The translations under genes and the position numbers were made by a program. Positions 62,446 to 64,000 of a DNA stretch of 64,000 nucleotides are shown here, in pieces. Where the stretch lies: positions 177,235 to 241,234 of the forward strand of contig NZ_JH591189.1 in the NCBI RefSeq assembly GCF_000242435.1, read 5' to 3'. This stretch comes from Dialister succinatiphilus YIT 11850. GTDB lineage: Bacteria > Bacillota > Negativicutes > Veillonellales > Dialisteraceae. Position 1 is the first letter of the stretch, and each line of letters opens with the position of its first letter. Below the pieces are notes generated by a model. It did no database searches. It saw nothing but the letters and a program-made list of their open reading frames with translations, and had not been told where the DNA came from.

Positions 62446-62487
62446 TGAAAAAGCAGGTCTCTCCGAAAGGAGGGACCTGCTTTTTCA
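62446..62487 (+). terminator. Bidirectional terminator
   Basis: 14-bp outer arms (TGAAAAAGCAGGTC and complement) plus an inner CTCC-GAAA-GGAG stem-loop, 36 bp after the zinc-ribbon gene and facing the minus-strand dehydrogenase. Confidence 0.85.
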
Positions 62488-62505
62488 GGAAAAGATTCCG
62501 AAGAA

Positions 62506-62561
62506 TCTCAAATCTCAAATCTCAAATCTCAAATCTCAAACCTCAAACCTCAAACCTCAAG
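62506..62561 (+). repeat. Eight 7-bp tandem repeats
   Basis: Five TCTCAAA units followed by two CCTCAAA and one CCTCAAG. The last unit contains the stop codon of the minus-strand dehydrogenase (62557-62559), so the array runs into a gene end. Confidence 0.9.
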
Positions 62562-63528
62562 CTTCATACTCCTTCCTGTTCACCTTTCCCTTCACCGGTT
62601 TTCCATCCAAGAAAGCGCGGATGTTATGGAGGGCATTCATGAGGGCTTCCCGGTGGGCGGTGCTGCTCATTTCTGCATTGTGGGCGCTGCCGATGACGTT
62701 GGGATAGGTGAGGAGGGGATCGCCGTCCTTTGGATAGGCTTCGTTTTCTTCCCACCATACGTCCATGGCCACATGGAAGCGGGGATTGTTTTTTACCTTG
62801 TCCAGCAGGGCTTCCCGGTCAATGAGCTGGGCCCGGGCCACGTCTACCAACAGGCTGTCCTCTTTCATGAGGGAAAGGATGTGTCTGCTGATGAGGCCTT
62901 CCGTTTCTTTGGTGAAGGGCAGGGCCAGCACCAGTACGTCCGCTTCCTTCACCGCTTCTTCCAGCTGGTCCATGGTGTAGGCTTTGTGGAGAAGAGGGGA
63001 CTTTGGCAGGTGGCGGGAAATGGCGGTGAGGCGGCAGTGGAAGGGGGGAAGCACTTCCGCCAGGGCTTGTCCGATGCCGCCGAAGCCTGCAATGAGCACG
63101 GTCTGTTCAGAAAGGAGCTTCTGGTGGTAGCCCAGGATATGGAATTTCCCCTGCTGCAGGTCATAGAGCTGTTCCCGGAGGCAGCGGTTCAGGGCGATGA
63201 TCATGCCGCAGGCAGATTCTGCAATACCCCGGGCCCAGCCGCCGGAGTTGCAGTAAAGGCGGATATCCTTCGGCAGTTTTTTGAAATCCAGGTGGTCCAC
63301 GCCGGTTCTGGTGGTCTGCACCATGGCTGGTTTGGCAAGAAGGGGGATTTCCTCTTTCCTGATATCGCCTACAATATTTCTGGAAAGCACCACATCTGCC
63401 TTTTCCAGAGCCTTTTTCCGCTTCTCTTCATCCAGCTCTTCCAGCCAGAACAGGGCGGCATCGGGGAAGAGGGCTTGGACATCTTTTTCATAGGTTTCTT
63501 TGATGGGCGGGGCAATGACAATATTCAT
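62557..63528 (-). CDS. D-2-hydroxyacid dehydrogenase family protein
   Basis: 323 residues from ATG 63528 (AAAGGAGA upstream on the minus strand). NAD-binding Rossmann motif VLIAGFGGIGQALAEVLPPF, catalytic Arg in LLVDVARAQLIDREALLDKV, Glu/His region ENEAYPKDGDPLLTYPNVIG then SAHNAEMS. The substrate-side N-terminal domain begins MNIVIAPPIKETYEKDVQAL. The family reduces 2-keto acids to D-2-hydroxy acids or oxidises serine-type substrates; the exact substrate is not readable. Stands alone on the minus strand. Confidence 0.88.
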   Translation of the reverse strand: MNIVIAPPIKETYEKDVQALFPDAALFWLEELDEEKRKKALEKADVVLSRNIVGDIRKEEIPLLAKPAMVQTTRTGVDHLDFKKLPKDIRLYCNSGGWARGIAESACGMIIALNRCLREQLYDLQQGKFHILGYHQKLLSEQTVLIAGFGGIGQALAEVLPPFHCRLTAISRHLPKSPLLHKAYTMDQLEEAVKEADVLVLALPFTKETEGLISRHILSLMKEDSLLVDVARAQLIDREALLDKVKNNPRFHVAMDVWWEENEAYPKDGDPLLTYPNVIGSAHNAEMSSTAHREALMNALHNIRAFLDGKPVKGKVNRKEYEA

Positions 63529-63818
63529 AGTTTTTCTCCTTTGTTTACAGGAATCCTTTGGATGGAGCAGGCTGCTGCAGAAAGAAAGGAAAGAAGGCGG
63601 GGCTTGTTCTTCCACTGGAGGGGCCAGGCTTACTTCTCTTTACCTGCTCTGCTGCAGGCTGGGAAAGCTCCTGATTTTCTTTATTATAAGATGATTCTTC
63701 TCCGGCGGAAAGGGGCAGGGAAGGCGGGAAGAGAGAAGATTTTCATGATGGAAACTCAAACTTCGCAGGTAAAAATCCCCTGCACCCCTTGAAAGTCCAG
63801 GCTTTGTAAACAGAAAAA
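63529..63818. other. Intergenic region, no gene seen
   Basis: 290 bp between the dehydrogenase start and the transposase leader. The frames across it are shadows of, or run-outs from, the dehydrogenase; no ribosome site with a plausible product was found. Confidence 0.5.
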
Positions 63819-63890
63819 TAGCATGAGTCTTGCCAGTTTGGTATAATTATGTTGGCTCAAAAACATACCAAGCACCGGAGGCTCATGCTA
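63819..63890 (+). promoter_or_regulatory. Leader of transposase-like gene: inverted repeat and extended -10
   Basis: TAGCATGAG (63819-63827) and its complement CTCATGCTA (63882-63890) bracket an extended -10 TGGTATAAT (about 63839-63847). The inverted pair ends at the start codon; it may be part of the left end of an insertion sequence or a control hairpin. Confidence 0.45.
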
Positions 63891-64000
63891 TGAAAAGTAT
63901 ATCACAAACCACCCAGCAGATGGAATCCATCTCGAAGAAAACTTCGGCGTTCTTCCGTCGTTATCATGTCGGCCAGATTCTGCGCGCGGCCAACGCTTGC
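63890..64000 (+). mobile_element. Transposase-like gene, 5' end only
   Basis: 37 codons reach the window edge: MKSISQTTQQMESISKKTSA then FFRRYHVGQILRAANAC. CCGGAGG lies upstream of the ATG at 63890. The sequence resembles the N-terminus of IS4-group transposases found in many copies in Firmicutes; the catalytic DDE part lies outside, so family assignment is tentative. Confidence 0.5.

Noticed and set aside
62626..63792. 388-codon plus-strand frame
   Set aside because: Antisense to the D-2-hydroxyacid dehydrogenase, which has the NAD and catalytic motifs and a good start; the frame is a shadow.

Overview
The window looks like a chromosomal segment of a Negativicutes bacterium (a diderm Firmicute; Dialister or a close relative is my best guess). 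The gene order ruvC-ruvA-ruvB-DUF2905-SpoIID-like-queA-tgt-yajC-(cyclo-ligase)-secD-secF is Firmicute-like, yet there is a complete TonB-dependent outer-membrane receptor with a terminal aromatic residue, which only a diderm would use. Genus is inference; no rRNA or tRNA gene was seen.

Positions 1-42,900 are an accessory region, mostly AT-rich and full of nucleic-acid-processing enzymes. In order: a DUF1156-type DNA methylase (5' end outside the window) overlapping a HEPN-DUF499 ATPase; an unknown gene; two tandem nuclease-helicase paralogues (DUF2075); a MazG-like pyrophosphohydrolase; a TonB receptor with a small secreted partner; a UvrD helicase fused to an Fe-S PD-(D/E)XK nuclease followed by a Upf1-like helicase with zinc ribbons; an orphan nucleotidyltransferase; a cluster of very small proteins leading to a ClpX-like AAA+ protein with a large coiled-coil insertion; a small unknown gene; a divergent four-gene cluster in which each protein appears to carry an XRE-type helix-turn-helix or a remnant of one, one of them fused to a UvrD helicase; and a seven-gene operon of acidic, lipoprotein, secreted and membrane proteins. 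Much of this resembles a defence island.

Positions 41,700-42,950, 46,400-46,720 and 49,560-49,850 hold a dispersed repeat family made of short GAA/AAA-loop hairpins and 9-bp tandem repeats. Positions 42,961-59,201 are housekeeping: dnaE, etfB-etfA, a class IV aminotransferase homologue that has lost the expected PLP lysine, the Holliday-junction set ruvCAB, DUF2905, a SpoIID-like protein, queuosine genes queA-tgt, and yajC, 5-formyl-THF cyclo-ligase, secD and secF. The right end has a zinc-ribbon/leucine-rich-repeat protein, a D-2-hydroxyacid dehydrogenase on the minus strand and the first 37 codons of a transposase-like gene cut by the window.

The strongest candidates for undescribed biology are the divergent XRE/UvrD four-gene cluster (27,379-36,530), the small-protein/ClpX-like cluster (23,319-26,536) and the helicase-nuclease plus Upf1-like pair (14,340-21,540).
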